This document shows positions 6,038 to 6,852 of a stretch of 6,852 bases of DNA, in pieces. The stretch is from positions 1 to 6,852 of the forward strand of contig CAMWJM010000066.1 of the NCBI GenBank assembly GCA_947174575.1. Direction: 5' to 3'. Source of the DNA: an uncultured Alistipes sp. (GTDB lineage Bacteria > Bacteroidota > Bacteroidia > Bacteroidales > Rikenellaceae). The notes under the pieces are model-generated. The model saw only the letters and a list, made by a program, of their open reading frames with translations. It was not told where the DNA came from and did not search any database. The translations under genes and the position numbers were made by a program. Positions within the stretch are counted from its first letter, which is position 1. The number at the start of each line of letters is the position of its first letter.

Positions 6038-6852
<815 letters not shown>

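Overview
The window is a compact, GC-rich bacterial chromosomal segment in which every supported gene lies on the minus strand. Read in the direction of transcription (from high to low coordinates) the order is prfA (5' end outside the window), a short MGMT/ATL-like protein, a secreted TonB-C-domain protein, menA, xseA, xseB, a zinc-ribbon SAM methyltransferase, and a long RelA/SpoT-type enzyme (3' end outside the window). The organism is probably a member of the Bacteroidales. The RF1, XseA and MenA sequences have a Bacteroidetes flavour, there is a TonB-receptor-plug-like module, and start codons are preceded by A/T-rich stretches rather than clear Shine-Dalgarno sequences. The high GC content would suit an Alistipes-like (Rikenellaceae) genome; that genus guess is inference.

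Layout. 6852-6038: C-terminal three quarters of peptide chain release factor 1. 6020-5718: a 100-residue MGMT-family protein that keeps the PCHR cysteine motif. 5717-5604: a 114-bp intergenic leader with a strong imperfect hairpin just before the next start codon. 5603-5049: a small exported protein joining a receptor-plug-like signature to a TonB C-terminal domain. 5052/5010-4099: menA. 4099-2840: xseA. 2858-2670: xseB. 2627-1839: methyltransferase. 1836-1: RelA/SpoT homologue. The run from the TonB-like gene to relA has overlaps or gaps of at most 42 bp and no visible intrinsic terminator, so it could be one transcript.

Functionally this is mostly housekeeping: translation termination, menaquinone synthesis for anaerobic respiration, exonuclease VII for DNA repair, and the stringent response. 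I see no mobile element, CRISPR array, tRNA, rRNA or obvious multi-gene defence system. The observations most worth a second look are: (1) an A AAA AAG slippery heptamer inside the xseA/xseB overlap, in exactly the phase in which a -1 shift would fuse XseA to XseB; (2) a RelA/SpoT enzyme that keeps the metal-binding residues of the HD hydrolase but has lost its ED pair and a nearby asparagine; (3) a short MGMT-like protein that keeps the acceptor cysteine; (4) the plug-like plus TonB_C exported protein with its leader hairpin.
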